From Moesziomyces globuligerus (lineage: Eukaryota > Basidiomycota > Ustilaginomycetes > Ustilaginales > Ustilaginaceae): 64,000 nt of DNA. The stretch covers positions 620,001 to 684,000 of the forward strand of contig JARVLF010000018.1 in assembly GCA_030849465.1 (NCBI GenBank). Reading direction: 5' to 3'. Position 1 is the stretch's first letter. Each line of letters begins with the position of its first letter. This document shows, piece by piece, positions 48,079-57,392 of this stretch. The notes beneath the pieces were generated by a model. It saw nothing but the letters and a program-made list of their open reading frames with translations. It did not search any database and was not told the DNA's origin. The position numbers and the translations under genes are program-made.

Positions 48079-49510
48079 GGCCGGATGTCACGGAGCAGCA
48101 GAGGTTCGGTGGGGGAACAAGCTCGGCGAATCCAGAGCACGAAGGGGCAGGTCCAGGATGTAAGAATGGGCCCGTCGAGCGGCAGCGACCGATCGTCGAT
48201 GGTGGTCGAGAGGATGGCCGAAAGCTTGAGGGATGGCAGCGACGGGGCTGAGGAAGAAGGAAGAGGGGAAGGAGCAGTCAGCAGTCAACAGCATAGAGCG
48301 GCTGAACACGATCCACTCCGACAGTCCCGAGCGGGGAATGCGGTCGTCTTTGCTGAAGCGGATGGGTGCGCAGGCCGTCGTTCCACACGGTTTGTGCGAG
48401 GCCTCGAACAGGGTCGCAGCCCTGAGTACCGTTCAGTTGCGCACATGGAGCCATCTCGGCCCTCAAAAAATCGTCGAAAAAAAAAAGGCAAAAAGGCGTG
48501 GTCCCGGCCATGCAGGTCGCCTCGCACAAGGCTAGCAAACACAACCAAGACCAAAGGAAGGTTTTGCGGATCTCGGCTCGAACCATCTCGCAGCGCTCAT
48601 GCAGGCCCCACCGCAGGAGAGTGCGTACAGAACTGTAGCACGGCCAGCGCACAGCAGGTGCCAACCTACAAGATGCGTTTACTGCGACTGCCGGGTTGCA
48701 ATGCTCGTGCTGCTTCGCCTGTGCAACACCACGCTCTGTGACTGACGATAGCATCTGAGGCATTTCTGCCACCCGAGACAACACGCCCTGGCCATGCAGC
48801 GGCAAGATTCGAGCCGTCGAATTTGACACTCAGCCCGGATGCTTGGTGGAGCAGAGGAGGTGGCAGCGTGGAACCGTCGTGAGCGCCATCGTCCCGCTCG
48901 CCGAGCTTTTGTTTCTCGCTTGCGACGCGAGCTGCAGCGCCGTACTTGGCCTCGAGCCACTCGTCAGCCCACACCGGCTCCGCCCGCCATCGCGATCGTT
49001 ATCTTCACGTCTTTCCTCGTCTGCCAACGTGGCAGAGCCACTCATGACGCAGATCATGCTGTTGCCAAGCTCCCCCTCAGGACGATGCCCACTCTTGCCC
49101 CTTGGGATGCTGCCCACCACGAATCTGCCCTTAATATGCAGTTTCGATTTCGAGCCTGCCACGCGGTCTTTTTGTTATGCGATGTTAGACCCTGGCTAGC
49201 GTCGTGATGTGAGTCCCCTTAACACGGACGGCTTAGTCATCCAAACAAAGCTGCTCCCGAAAAAGTGCCGGAAAATTTTGGGGCCTGCAAATGCACACAT
49301 TCGCATTTTCCACGGCTCAGCCAGTTCAAGCCACGAGCGGAAGCTTCGACCCTTCCGCACCTCTTCCTCACGCTGCCCATACAGCACCTTCCGGATCGAT
49401 CCCACTGTCCATGGCCCCACCGTCTTCACCACTGCCACCACCACCACCACCTTCCCCTCAGCCGCATCTCTGAGCAGACAATCGCTCCAAATAGGCGACC
49501 CGGCTACATC
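48079..49510. other. Divergent region between DENN-EFM7 and MPP10
   Basis: 1.4 kb with A-rich tracts at 48468-48500 and a CT-rich leader before MPP10. A 60-codon ATG-initiated frame (49291-49473) ends 37 bases before the MPP10 start and could act as an upstream ORF. No further gene is supported. Confidence 0.5.
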
Positions 49511-52492
49511 ATGCCTGCCTCGCCGCGCAAGGGCGCCAAGTCGCCAGCGGCGTCCAAGGCTGCTCAGCCAGACGGCCCCTCAGACTCATCCACTCCCGCA
49601 TCCATGCCGCATCTAAGCAAAGCGCACGAGCTCGCAGAACTCATCGCAACTCAGCCAGAGAGACTCGCCAACGCAGACGCTTCGCTCTCGGCCCTTTCCG
49701 TCTCGGCGCTCAAACAGCTCTTCGACCATGCTGTGTCCTCGGAGAAGGATGCTGTCCCCGCCATCAGCTCCTTCATCCAGACCATCTCTCCCAACACACC
49801 TGCTCCCGATCAAAGAGCCTCTCGCTCCAGCGGCAAGCGCAAGCGCGGCCAAGCCTCGCCTGCCTCGGCCCCCGCTTTCGAAGCCACGCCGCTCGACGAG
49901 CTCATCACACAAGGAATGGACTCCCGCCAGCTCTGGGAGCAGCTCGATCTAAAGGCCGCGCAGATGTCCAGCCTAATCGAACGCTACTTCGCACAAGGAC
50001 TCATCCGAGAGGAAGAGGAAGACGAGGAGGACGAGGACGATTCGGTCAGCAGCCGCGCTGGCCCATCCCGTGCACGAAACCAGCGCGACGACGACGACTT
50101 CAGCGACGACGATGACGACGATGACGATGATGACGATGATCAGCTCGATGCCGAGGAGGATGACGCGGAATTCGATGCCGAGGAGGAACGTGTTAAACTC
50201 AGTCAGCTCAGCGATGCCGATCTTCGAGCTCTCGGCATCGACCCTGCCCTCCGCGAACAGTTCCTCGCCCAGCTCGCTCAAGAGCAGGACGACGACGACC
50301 AAGATGAGTCAGACGAGGAAAGCTCTGCATACGCTGGTGCATCCGACATTAGCGACGGTGACCCTACAGAGACCTTCTACGAGCCGCTCAAGACCGAGGC
50401 CGAACAGCTCGCCCGCAAGGAGGAGCAGGAGATGGGCATGCTTCCTCGCCTGCGCTCTCAGGTCGGCGATGACGAGGACGACCAAGACGACTTGGAGCAG
50501 GAAGAGTCTGATTACGAAGAAGAGGAGGACGAGGACGAGGATGAAGACGAAGATGAGGAGGATCAAATCGACTCGCCAAGAAAAGGTGGCAAGCGAGCCC
50601 AAGACTCGGGCATCCCCACCTCCTTGCTCGAGGACCTCGACCGACCAGGCACAGCTGCACGCCGGCCAGCCAAGCGACACCCCACCTTGGATGACGACTT
50701 CTTTTCCATAGACGACCTCAACCGACAGCTCGACGAGCAGGACGCTGAGGAAGACGCCGACCCTGCGGATAACAGCGACGACGAGGACCTCGCAAGCCAC
50801 GTGGACTACTTCAAGCCGCTCAGCGGCGAAGACGCTACAGAGCTTGACGAGGACGACGAGGATGCAGAAGAGGCTTCGCCAGCCGGTGCCGTCGATGCGG
50901 CCGATGCACACTATGCCGACTTCTTCTTGCCACCCGCCAAGGCCGCCAGGTTCAACAAAAAGTTCGGCAAGAGGAAGGCTTCCGCTCGCTTTGCCGATCA
51001 AGACGCTGCCGACGAGCAGGGCGTCGACGAGGGGGAGGAGAGCGATCTCGAGTCAGACTCGGCGAACCAGAAGCAGGCGGTGCGTATTCACGAGGAGCCG
51101 GATCGCAAGCGACGCATCCGCTTCAACGACACCATTGAGTACCGCCGCATCAAGCCGCGCAAGAAGTCCGCAGACGAGCTCACCCCCGAGATGCTCCGGA
51201 TGATCGGTGCCTCGTCCGACGACGTTGATGCTGCGCGTGATTTTGACATGGATGTCGACCAGGACGACGACGACGAAGATGACGAGCGCGACGGCGACGA
51301 TGACGACGACGACGAGATGGACATGGACGAGGTTGAGTCCGAGACATCTTCGGTTGGGCGTCACGCCAGCGATGACGAGGAAGAAGGCGATGAAGATGGC
51401 AGCGATGACGGTGACGACGGCGACGATGCCGAAGGTGCAAAGACCGCTCGCCGAGTCGCTGGCGATCTGTTTGCCGACAGCGACGACGAGGACGAAGCGC
51501 AAGCGAAGCTCTCCACGCACGAGAAGCGCGTGGCCGCGCTCAAGGACGAGATCGCGCGGCTCGAGGACGAAAACGTGGCCAAGAAGGAGTGGACACTGCT
51601 GGGTGAGGCAGGTTCGCGTGCGCGTCCGCAGGACAGTCTGTTGGAGCAGGACCTCGAATTCGAGCGCGCGGCCAAGGTCATCCCACAGGTGACCGAGGAG
51701 ATGACCGAGTCGCTCGAGGAGCTGATCAAGCGCCGCATTCTGGATCGCAACTTTGACGACGTCATCCGACGACGCGAGATGGAGGCTCTGCCGTTCATGC
51801 CGTCACGACTGCTCGAGCTTTCGGACAGCAAGAGCGCCAAGAGTCTCGCCGAGCTGTACGAGGAAGAGTACCAGGCGGCCCGCGGTGTGGACGGCGAAGA
51901 GGGAGCGCCCGTGGCGGAGGCGGATGCTAAGCTGGCCAAGGAGCACGAGGAGATCACGCAGCTGTACGACGACATCTTCAACAAGCTCGATGCGTTGTCG
52001 AATGCGCACTTTACGCCCAAGGCGCCCAAGGCGACGATCCAGACGATCACGAATGCACCGGCCGTGTCGATCGAATCTGCATTGCCATCGACCGCGTCGA
52101 GCAGCACGATGCTCGCACCGGAGGAGGTGTACGAGCGCGCGCGCCACTCGACCGCTATGGACGGCGCCAAGACCGAGATGACGCCCGAGGAGAAGCAGAG
52201 GTTGCACAACCAGCTGCGCCAGGAGAAGCGCAAGCGCAACGACAAGATCCAGGACACGCGCAAGGCGCTCGAAATGTCCGGGCTGGTGCGCGCAAAGAAG
52301 GTCAACGAAAAGGAGGAGAAGGAGCAGGCGCTCAAGAAGCTCGTCGGCAACCGCGGCGTCTCGGTCATTGGCAAGGAGGCAAACGCCATTGGCGCGGGCT
52401 CCGCCAAGAAGTCCAAGGGCAAGGCCAAGGCGAACGGCGCCAATGGCAATGCGGGCAACAAGCCTGCCACTGCCAACCAGTTCAAATTGTAA
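49511..52492 (+). CDS. MPP10: U3 small nucleolar ribonucleoprotein MPP10
   Basis: 993-aa component of the U3 snoRNP/SSU processome, acting with IMP3 and IMP4 in 18S rRNA maturation in the nucleolus. Visible features are TPLDELITQGMDSRQLWEQLDLKA (~120-145) and then alternating acidic runs (~178-220, 330-360, 580-620). Conserved patches between them are DDFFSIDDLNRQLDEQDAE, HYADFFLPPAKAARFNKKFG and then, towards the end, EKEWTLLGEAGSRARPQDSLLEQDLEF-type sequence. The C-terminal Lys-rich block (RQEKRKRNDKIQDTRKALE) follows. It is longer than yeast Mpp10 (593 aa) because the acidic tracts are expanded. The ATG at 49511 is the first in this frame; the frame upstream opens only at a GTG. It converges on COQ3 with 141 bases between stops. 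Confidence 0.94.
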   Translation: MPASPRKGAKSPAASKAAQPDGPSDSSTPASMPHLSKAHELAELIATQPERLANADASLSALSVSALKQLFDHAVSSEKDAVPAISSFIQTISPNTPAPDQRASRSSGKRKRGQASPASAPAFEATPLDELITQGMDSRQLWEQLDLKAAQMSSLIERYFAQGLIREEEEDEEDEDDSVSSRAGPSRARNQRDDDDFSDDDDDDDDDDDDQLDAEEDDAEFDAEEERVKLSQLSDADLRALGIDPALREQFLAQLAQEQDDDDQDESDEESSAYAGASDISDGDPTETFYEPLKTEAEQLARKEEQEMGMLPRLRSQVGDDEDDQDDLEQEESDYEEEEDEDEDEDEDEEDQIDSPRKGGKRAQDSGIPTSLLEDLDRPGTAARRPAKRHPTLDDDFFSIDDLNRQLDEQDAEEDADPADNSDDEDLASHVDYFKPLSGEDATELDEDDEDAEEASPAGAVDAADAHYADFFLPPAKAARFNKKFGKRKASARFADQDAADEQGVDEGEESDLESDSANQKQAVRIHEEPDRKRRIRFNDTIEYRRIKPRKKSADELTPEMLRMIGASSDDVDAARDFDMDVDQDDDDEDDERDGDDDDDDEMDMDEVESETSSVGRHASDDEEEGDEDGSDDGDDGDDAEGAKTARRVAGDLFADSDDEDEAQAKLSTHEKRVAALKDEIARLEDENVAKKEWTLLGEAGSRARPQDSLLEQDLEFERAAKVIPQVTEEMTESLEELIKRRILDRNFDDVIRRREMEALPFMPSRLLELSDSKSAKSLAELYEEEYQAARGVDGEEGAPVAEADAKLAKEHEEITQLYDDIFNKLDALSNAHFTPKAPKATIQTITNAPAVSIESALPSTASSSTMLAPEEVYERARHSTAMDGAKTEMTPEEKQRLHNQLRQEKRKRNDKIQDTRKALEMSGLVRAKKVNEKEEKEQALKKLVGNRGVSVIGKEANAIGAGSAKKSKGKAKANGANGNAGNKPATANQFKL

Positions 52493-52633
52493 TCCTGCGC
52501 TTCGCATCCACTTGCTCCCGTATTGGGGCGAGCACACCTGCATTGTTTTTTCAATCACATTCCACTGTCGTTTGACCACACACATGACGGTTTGCGATCC
52601 GGGTGTGCGATTCGATGTTGAGTGCGTGGATGT

Positions 52634-53671
52634 TTAGGGGTGGAGGGGTTTGCGGGCCCAGAAGAAGTAGTTGCACTGGGTAGCCGGGAGGGCGGTATCG
52701 GCGGGGGCGAGGGACCAGGTGGACTTCCAGGGCAGATAGGCGGTGCCACGGACCTCGAAGTGCATTCGCTGGGGCTGAGGCGTGCCGGGCTGGAACCACT
52801 TGAGGTCGTTCTGGACAAAGTGGATGAGTTCTTGCGGGTTGATGTACTGGTGGTGGGTGTGGGTGCCTGGAGTGACGAGGCGAAGCACGTGTTCTGCCAT
52901 GAAGATGGTGAGGAACCACGAGAGCGGTGTGCGGGCGATGGTCGACATGAAGAGATGTCCGCCTGGCTTGAGGAGCCTGTCGAGCGATCGCAAAAAGTCG
53001 GCGGGTCCGTTGACGTGTTCGAGGACCTCCATGGCGCAAACCACATCGAACGTCCTCCCCTGGGCCACGAGATCTTCGGCAGTGGTATGGAGGTAGGTGA
53101 GTGCAGGACCGCCGAGTGCGTGCTCACGAGAGAGGAGCGGGTCGCGCGCAGCGTGCGTGGTGGCGATGCCGATGTTGCTCTTGCTCGCATCCACGCCCGT
53201 CGTGCGCGCACCCAGTCGTGCCAGAGACTCGCTCAACAGCCCACCACCACACCCAATGTCGGCCACATCCAACCCCTGCAGAAAGCGCGTCTTGCCAATG
53301 TTCTCGAGCGGATTCCTCGCCTCCAACCCCGACGACGTCGCGGGAGGTGAGGCACCAGCGGTCCGAGTGCGCGCCTCTACTTGCTGCCGCGCAAGCTCGT
53401 AGCCCCAGACTTCATCGAGCTTTTCGCGGAGGAATTGGATGCGCGCCGGATTCATGGCGTGCAGCAGACCGAACTCGCCATGCTCGTCCCACCACTGCGA
53501 CGAGAGCCGGCTGAAGTGCTCGATCTCGGAGGCGTGCACCGACGACGGCGCCGGCGAATCGAGACGCAGCTTGGACGACGACGCGAACGAGCGCACAGCG
53601 AGCGTGCAAGGCCTAGCCAGCGTTGGCACGTTCAAAGAGGAGGGTCCGAGACATCTCAGCGATCTTTTCAT
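52634..53671 (-). CDS. COQ3: Ubiquinone biosynthesis O-methyltransferase, mitochondrial
   Basis: 345-aa enzyme performing both O-methylations of coenzyme Q synthesis in the mitochondrial matrix. The N-terminus is rich in Arg, Ser and Leu without acids (MKRSLRCLGPSSLNVP), a typical import signal. The UbiG/COQ3 core is clear: EIEHFSRLSSQWWDEHGEF, NPARIQFLREKL, AdoMet motif VADIGCGGGLLSESLARLGA, TGVDASKSNI, VVCAMEVLEHV, LKPGGHLFMSTIARTPLSW and TPGTHTHHQYINPQEL. An insert (~85-110) sits before the AdoMet motif. Length fits the family (yeast 312 aa). A possible minus-strand splice donor lies upstream at 54188-54193, so an intron in the 5' leader is possible. Confidence 0.95.
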   Translation of the reverse strand: MKRSLRCLGPSSLNVPTLARPCTLAVRSFASSSKLRLDSPAPSSVHASEIEHFSRLSSQWWDEHGEFGLLHAMNPARIQFLREKLDEVWGYELARQQVEARTRTAGASPPATSSGLEARNPLENIGKTRFLQGLDVADIGCGGGLLSESLARLGARTTGVDASKSNIGIATTHAARDPLLSREHALGGPALTYLHTTAEDLVAQGRTFDVVCAMEVLEHVNGPADFLRSLDRLLKPGGHLFMSTIARTPLSWFLTIFMAEHVLRLVTPGTHTHHQYINPQELIHFVQNDLKWFQPGTPQPQRMHFEVRGTAYLPWKSTWSLAPADTALPATQCNYFFWARKPLHP

Positions 53672-54447
53672 AGCATGACACAGAGCAGCGCGGGAGGGGA
53701 GGGCAGTTGCGACTCACTGGCAAACCTGGGCTCCAGAGGACCGCGCTGCGCGCGCGAGCGAGCGAGAGGCAGACCTAGCGCTCGTAGGGGTGAGCAGCAT
53801 GCTGGTTCTCAAGGTTGGGGAAAGCAGAATGATAGAAGTACAAAGGATTAAAGAAACCAGGAAAGGTGGACGAGGAAGGGAAGCAAAAGGGAGCAACACG
53901 AGGAGGCTGTCCGCTTCCAGGGGGCTATCAGATGCGCCGGCAGGAAAGGATGACGAGGAGATAGCGGTCAGCATCACGTGTCTGCGTTTGAAGAGAGCGA
54001 TCTGGCTGGGTGGCTACGCGCCGGGTTGCGGGGCGTGTATCAGAGTAAGGGAGGATAATAGCGTAAAGGCCTCCACTGCTATCGGTGTTGTCGGCAAGGA
54101 TATTGCTTTTTTACGACTGGTGCCAGGCAGAATCCAATCATCATTCGAAGCGCACCCGAGCGCTGAGATCGAAAGGGAGGCAGGGAGACTTACGTTTGGT
54201 CTGCGATGATGAGGGTCGTAAAGCAGGATAGACGCGGTCGGATTCCACTCAACACTTTCTGCGCTCTCTTCCGAGGCGAATTTGGCGATGCCTTTCTTCG
54301 CGACTGTCTGATCAAGCAAAGAAGGGGGAAAAAAGCTGCGGTGACCAGAAGAGTCGGATACCGTTTCTCGCGCGAGTCAGAGCCCTCCACACGCTTGCGC
54401 GCTTGCACGAGGCAACCATTGGACCCATTGGACCCTGAGGCACCGAC
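53672..54447. other. Divergent region between COQ3 and the HIT gene
   Basis: 776 bases. On the minus strand an open frame (54194-54319) runs into a perfect GTAAGT donor (54188-54193), with a CTGAC branch-like site near 53968. This could be a 5' leader exon of COQ3 or a small unrecognised gene. Confidence 0.4.
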
Positions 54448-55050
54448 ATGTCTGACATCTTGCCCTCTTCACCGGGGACGCTGTCTTGCTCGATGTCATC
54501 TCTATTTGGCAGCTGCTTTGTGCGGCGGGACCGTGCAGCGCCGCGCTCCGATCCGGACACCGTGGCTGGTCGACGTGCTGTCGACAGCATCAACCCAGCC
54601 AAGTGCACCTTTTGCAGCGTCACGCCGGAGCACTTCAACATTGTGCTGGAGGATGACGAGCTGATCTGCTTCCGCGATCGCTCTCCCGCTGCTGCGGTGC
54701 ATCTGCAGGTCATCCCGCGCACGCACATCGCCAACGTGCAGAGCCTCGCAACAGGCGACTCGCACCTCGTCCGCCGCATGCAGGCGTTTGGCAACAAGGC
54801 ACTCGACCTCGTGCAAGCAGACTCGCAGTCGCGTCGCTTTGGTTTCCACATCCCACCCTTCCGCAGCGTCGACCACCTCCATCTGCACTGCCTACAACTG
54901 CCCTTCCGCAACTCGCTGCGCGCGCTCAAATACCGCGTGGCCAAGCCGCCCAGCGCTGACTACCACAAGGGCTGGTCCTGGTTCGCCGAGTACAGACAGA
55001 CGTGTGCGATCCTGGACGCTGGCCGTCGGGTGCGTGTCTCCAGCTGCTAG
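54448..55050 (+). CDS. HIT-family nucleotide hydrolase (HINT3-like)
   Basis: 200-aa histidine-triad protein. The HIT domain covers ~50-160: CTFCSVTPEHFNIVLEDDEL, FRDRSPAAAVHLQVIPRTHIANV, then the triad His143-Leu-His145-Leu-His147 (VDHLHLHCLQL), with His145 as probable nucleophile. The C-terminal WSWFAEYRQTCAIL resembles the Trp-containing tail of HINT3-type enzymes. Such enzymes hydrolyse nucleoside phosphoramidates or acyl-adenylates (family knowledge). A divergent, poorly conserved N-terminus precedes the domain; a second Met at residue 16 (MSSLFGS) could be an alternative start. Single exon. Confidence 0.88.
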   Translation: MSDILPSSPGTLSCSMSSLFGSCFVRRDRAAPRSDPDTVAGRRAVDSINPAKCTFCSVTPEHFNIVLEDDELICFRDRSPAAAVHLQVIPRTHIANVQSLATGDSHLVRRMQAFGNKALDLVQADSQSRRFGFHIPPFRSVDHLHLHCLQLPFRNSLRALKYRVAKPPSADYHKGWSWFAEYRQTCAILDAGRRVRVSSC

Positions 55051-55340
55051 CCCACGAGCCAAGCCTGTCCCCACTCTCGCGTGTACCTTTCAGACTTGAC
55101 GTAGAGTCCACTAGACCATTGGCAATCAATATACCCGAGGCTCCCCATCTCCGGATGTTCTTCAGCACGAGTGCGATGCCAGCCAACTTGAATGCGCTGA
55201 CACTGCAACAGAGTAGAGCAGAAAGGTGCGAGAATAATCGGCTCTAATGTGTAGACGGCGACCAAAACGAGCAACAAAGAAGAGCATATTGACAGTAAAA
55301 AGCTACCAAAAATACAGATCGGAAAAATCCAAAAAAGGGA
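55051..55340. other. Short spacer between HIT gene and tRNA-Thr
   Basis: This spacer holds the HIT gene 3' end and the A-rich (minus: T-rich) stretch at the tRNA terminator. Nothing else was seen. Confidence 0.6.
55331..55336 (-). terminator. RNA polymerase III terminator of tRNA-Thr
   Basis: Six T residues on the minus strand, four bases past the tRNA 3' end. Confidence 0.9.
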
Positions 55341-55412
55341 TGCCTCCTAGCCGACTCGAACGACTGACCTCTTCATTACTAGTGAAGTGCTCTACCGCTG
55401 AGCTAAGGAGGC
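55341..55412 (-). tRNA. tRNA-Thr (anticodon AGT)
   Basis: 72 nt fold perfectly: acceptor GCCTCCT/AGGAGGC with discriminator A, D stem GCTC/GAGC, anticodon stem CTTCA/TGAAG around loop CTAGTAA, T stem AGTCG/CGGCT around TTCGAGT. Positions 34-36 read AGT, decoding ACU and, after A34 deamination to inosine, ACC. There is no intron and CCA is not encoded. A and B boxes (TAGCTCAGCGGTAGAGC; GTTCGAGTC) are intact. Confidence 0.97.
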
Positions 55413-55927
55413 GTATTTGATGAGAAGGACGCTCAGACATTGCATAGTTATAGCTTTTTGTTTTGATTCTCAGCTCGCTTCGACTGGTATGCTGTTGACA
55501 GCATGGCTCGCCTGCTGTTTGCGTCAGTCGAAGGGTTGCAGGGCTGGGTTGGCTAGTGGCCCAGAGCAATTCACAGGCTTGCGCTCGCGCAGCGCTGTGA
55601 CCTCGCAGCGAATGTCGACATGCGTGAGTGAAAGGCTTGGATGTGTGCCAGATGCATGCAGACCAGGCCCTGTCGAGGCCCCACATGCGGAGCAAACGTG
55701 CTCCGCTGGACCGGTTCATGCGCGAGAGAAAGCGTTGTCGGCATTTTCGGCAACGAGGCGCAGCGATGCTCCACATGCGAAGTGATGAATGCACACCAAC
55801 ACGGAAAAGGCTCGAGCTTCACAGGCAAGCAACCTTGCTTGTCTCTTCCTCCCTACCTCCGACACGTCTTGCCTATCCTCGGCCCGCACCTCATATCCCT
55901 CCGCGCGGATCACGGATCACAACCATC
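55413..55927. other. Intergenic region upstream of the lipase gene
   Basis: 515 bases with no supported gene. The final 80 bases form a C/T-rich leader before the lipase ATG. Confidence 0.55.
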
Positions 55928-57035
55928 ATGTCGTCGAACAAGCAGCCCACCGCGCCTCCCGAGGTGGACGTGCCCAACCCGGGCAGCTCGGAGCAGTTCT
56001 GGATCGACTCGGACTATTCCGACAAGATGCGCTTCTGGGCCAAGCGCTTCTACCCAACCGACGCCGCATCCGCAAACCACGAGGTGCGGCCCAAGTCGAC
56101 CACTATCTTCGTCCACGGCTTTGTCGAGTACGTCGATCGCTACCGCAACATCTTCAAGCTGTGGCCCAGCAAGGGCCACGAGATCCTCGGCTTCGACCAG
56201 CGCGGATGGGGCAACACCTGTCGCTCCTCGTCCGAGCCCGTCAAGAACTACGGCAATACTACGTGGCCGCAGCAATTTCAGGATCTCGAACACGTCATCA
56301 GGCACACGCGCCAGCGTCTCGATCAGCGCTGGGGTGCCAATGCGGTGCCAATCTTCCTGCTCGGCCACAGCATGGGCGGCGGTATCGTGACCGCCTTCCA
56401 CACGCGCAGCGACGAGTGGATCCAGAAGAACGCCGGCAACGGTCCCTCGCAGGAGGCCAAGGAGATGGTCGCCGGCGTGGTCGCCTGCGCTCCCTGGCTC
56501 ACGCTCACAAAGCCCCCGCCCTGGTTCGTCGTCTGGGGCGCCACCAAGATCCTCTCGCTCATCCCCGAGATGCACTGGAGCGTCGACCTCTTGGGCAAGA
56601 ACATCTCCAGAGATCCTATCGTCGCATCCAACTTTGAAAACGACCCGCTCTCGGACAAGAAGGTCTACCTCAAGGCCATTCAGGGCCCCCTCCAGGGCGG
56701 CATGGACATTGTCGACAATGCCTACAAGCACTGGCCTCAGGACAAGCCGCTGCTCGTCTTGCACGGAACCGCCGATCTCGTCACCAGCCCCAAGGGCTCC
56801 CAGATGCTCGTAGACCGTGTCAATGCAAAAGACAAGACGCTCAAGCTCTTCGACGGTCACTATCACGACCTCCTCAACGAGCCCGGTCAGGACAAGGTCG
56901 TCGTCGCAGAATACGTGTTAGGGTACGTCGAACGCTTTCCGCACACAACCAACCTGCATGCTCCGACAGATTTCAAGCTGACCACATCTCCGACCTTTGC
57001 CTTGCATACACAGCTGGCTAGAGAGCCACTTGTGA
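55928..57035 (+). CDS. Alpha/beta hydrolase, monoglyceride lipase-like, two exons
   Basis: Exon 1 is 55928-56922 and exon 2 is 57014-57035, giving 338 aa. The 91-nt intron has donor GTACGT, branch AGCTGACC and acceptor ACACAG; splicing ends the protein in EYVLGWLESHL. The serine-hydrolase triad is Ser148 (LLGHSMGGG), Asp283 (VLHGTADLVT) and His313 (DGHYHDLLNEP). TIFVHGFVEYVDRY supplies the oxyanion-hole region and GFDQRGWGNT is the usual strand-4 motif. This is the Yju3/MGL arrangement: monoacylglycerol to glycerol plus fatty acid at lipid droplets or membranes (inferred from family). Without splicing the frame continues to 57346 with non-protein-like sequence, so the short exon is strongly preferred. 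Confidence 0.92.
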
Positions 57036-57392
57036 TTCGTCCGGGTGCCGGCACTCCGCCTGCAAATTTAGTCGTGATGCTCTTTCGCCTCGGACTGCTT
57101 GACTCTGCCAATTTGACAATGACTTACTGCGCCGTACAATACGATAGGCATCGGGCTTGTGTATCTGTCACTCATGGTCCCTTGGCTGTCGTTCCCACCA
57201 CTTCTGATTTGAACCCGAACGAAACCACTTCAACAGGGCGACAAGAGCCTATGGCGTGGTATCCACCGAACACCGCCTCCCCCTTATTTTCGTCTTCGCA
57301 ACGAGTGAGAGAATATAGGAGCTCTCCAAGTGTATTGAATGAATAGGACTGCATGCGACGTGGCTCTATCTGACGTGACGGGTGGGATGCGG
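57036..57392. other. Convergent 3' region of the lipase and PUS4 genes
   Basis: 357 bases between two stops. The lipase read-through frame extends into it, but the codon use is not coding-like. Confidence 0.6.

Noticed and set aside
48570..48600. TCGAACC motif suggesting a minus-strand tRNA
   Set aside because: No T stem, acceptor or anticodon arm can be formed around it.
46153..48741. 862-codon plus-strand frame over the DENN gene
   Set aside because: Antisense shadow; low-complexity composition produced by the opposite coding strand.
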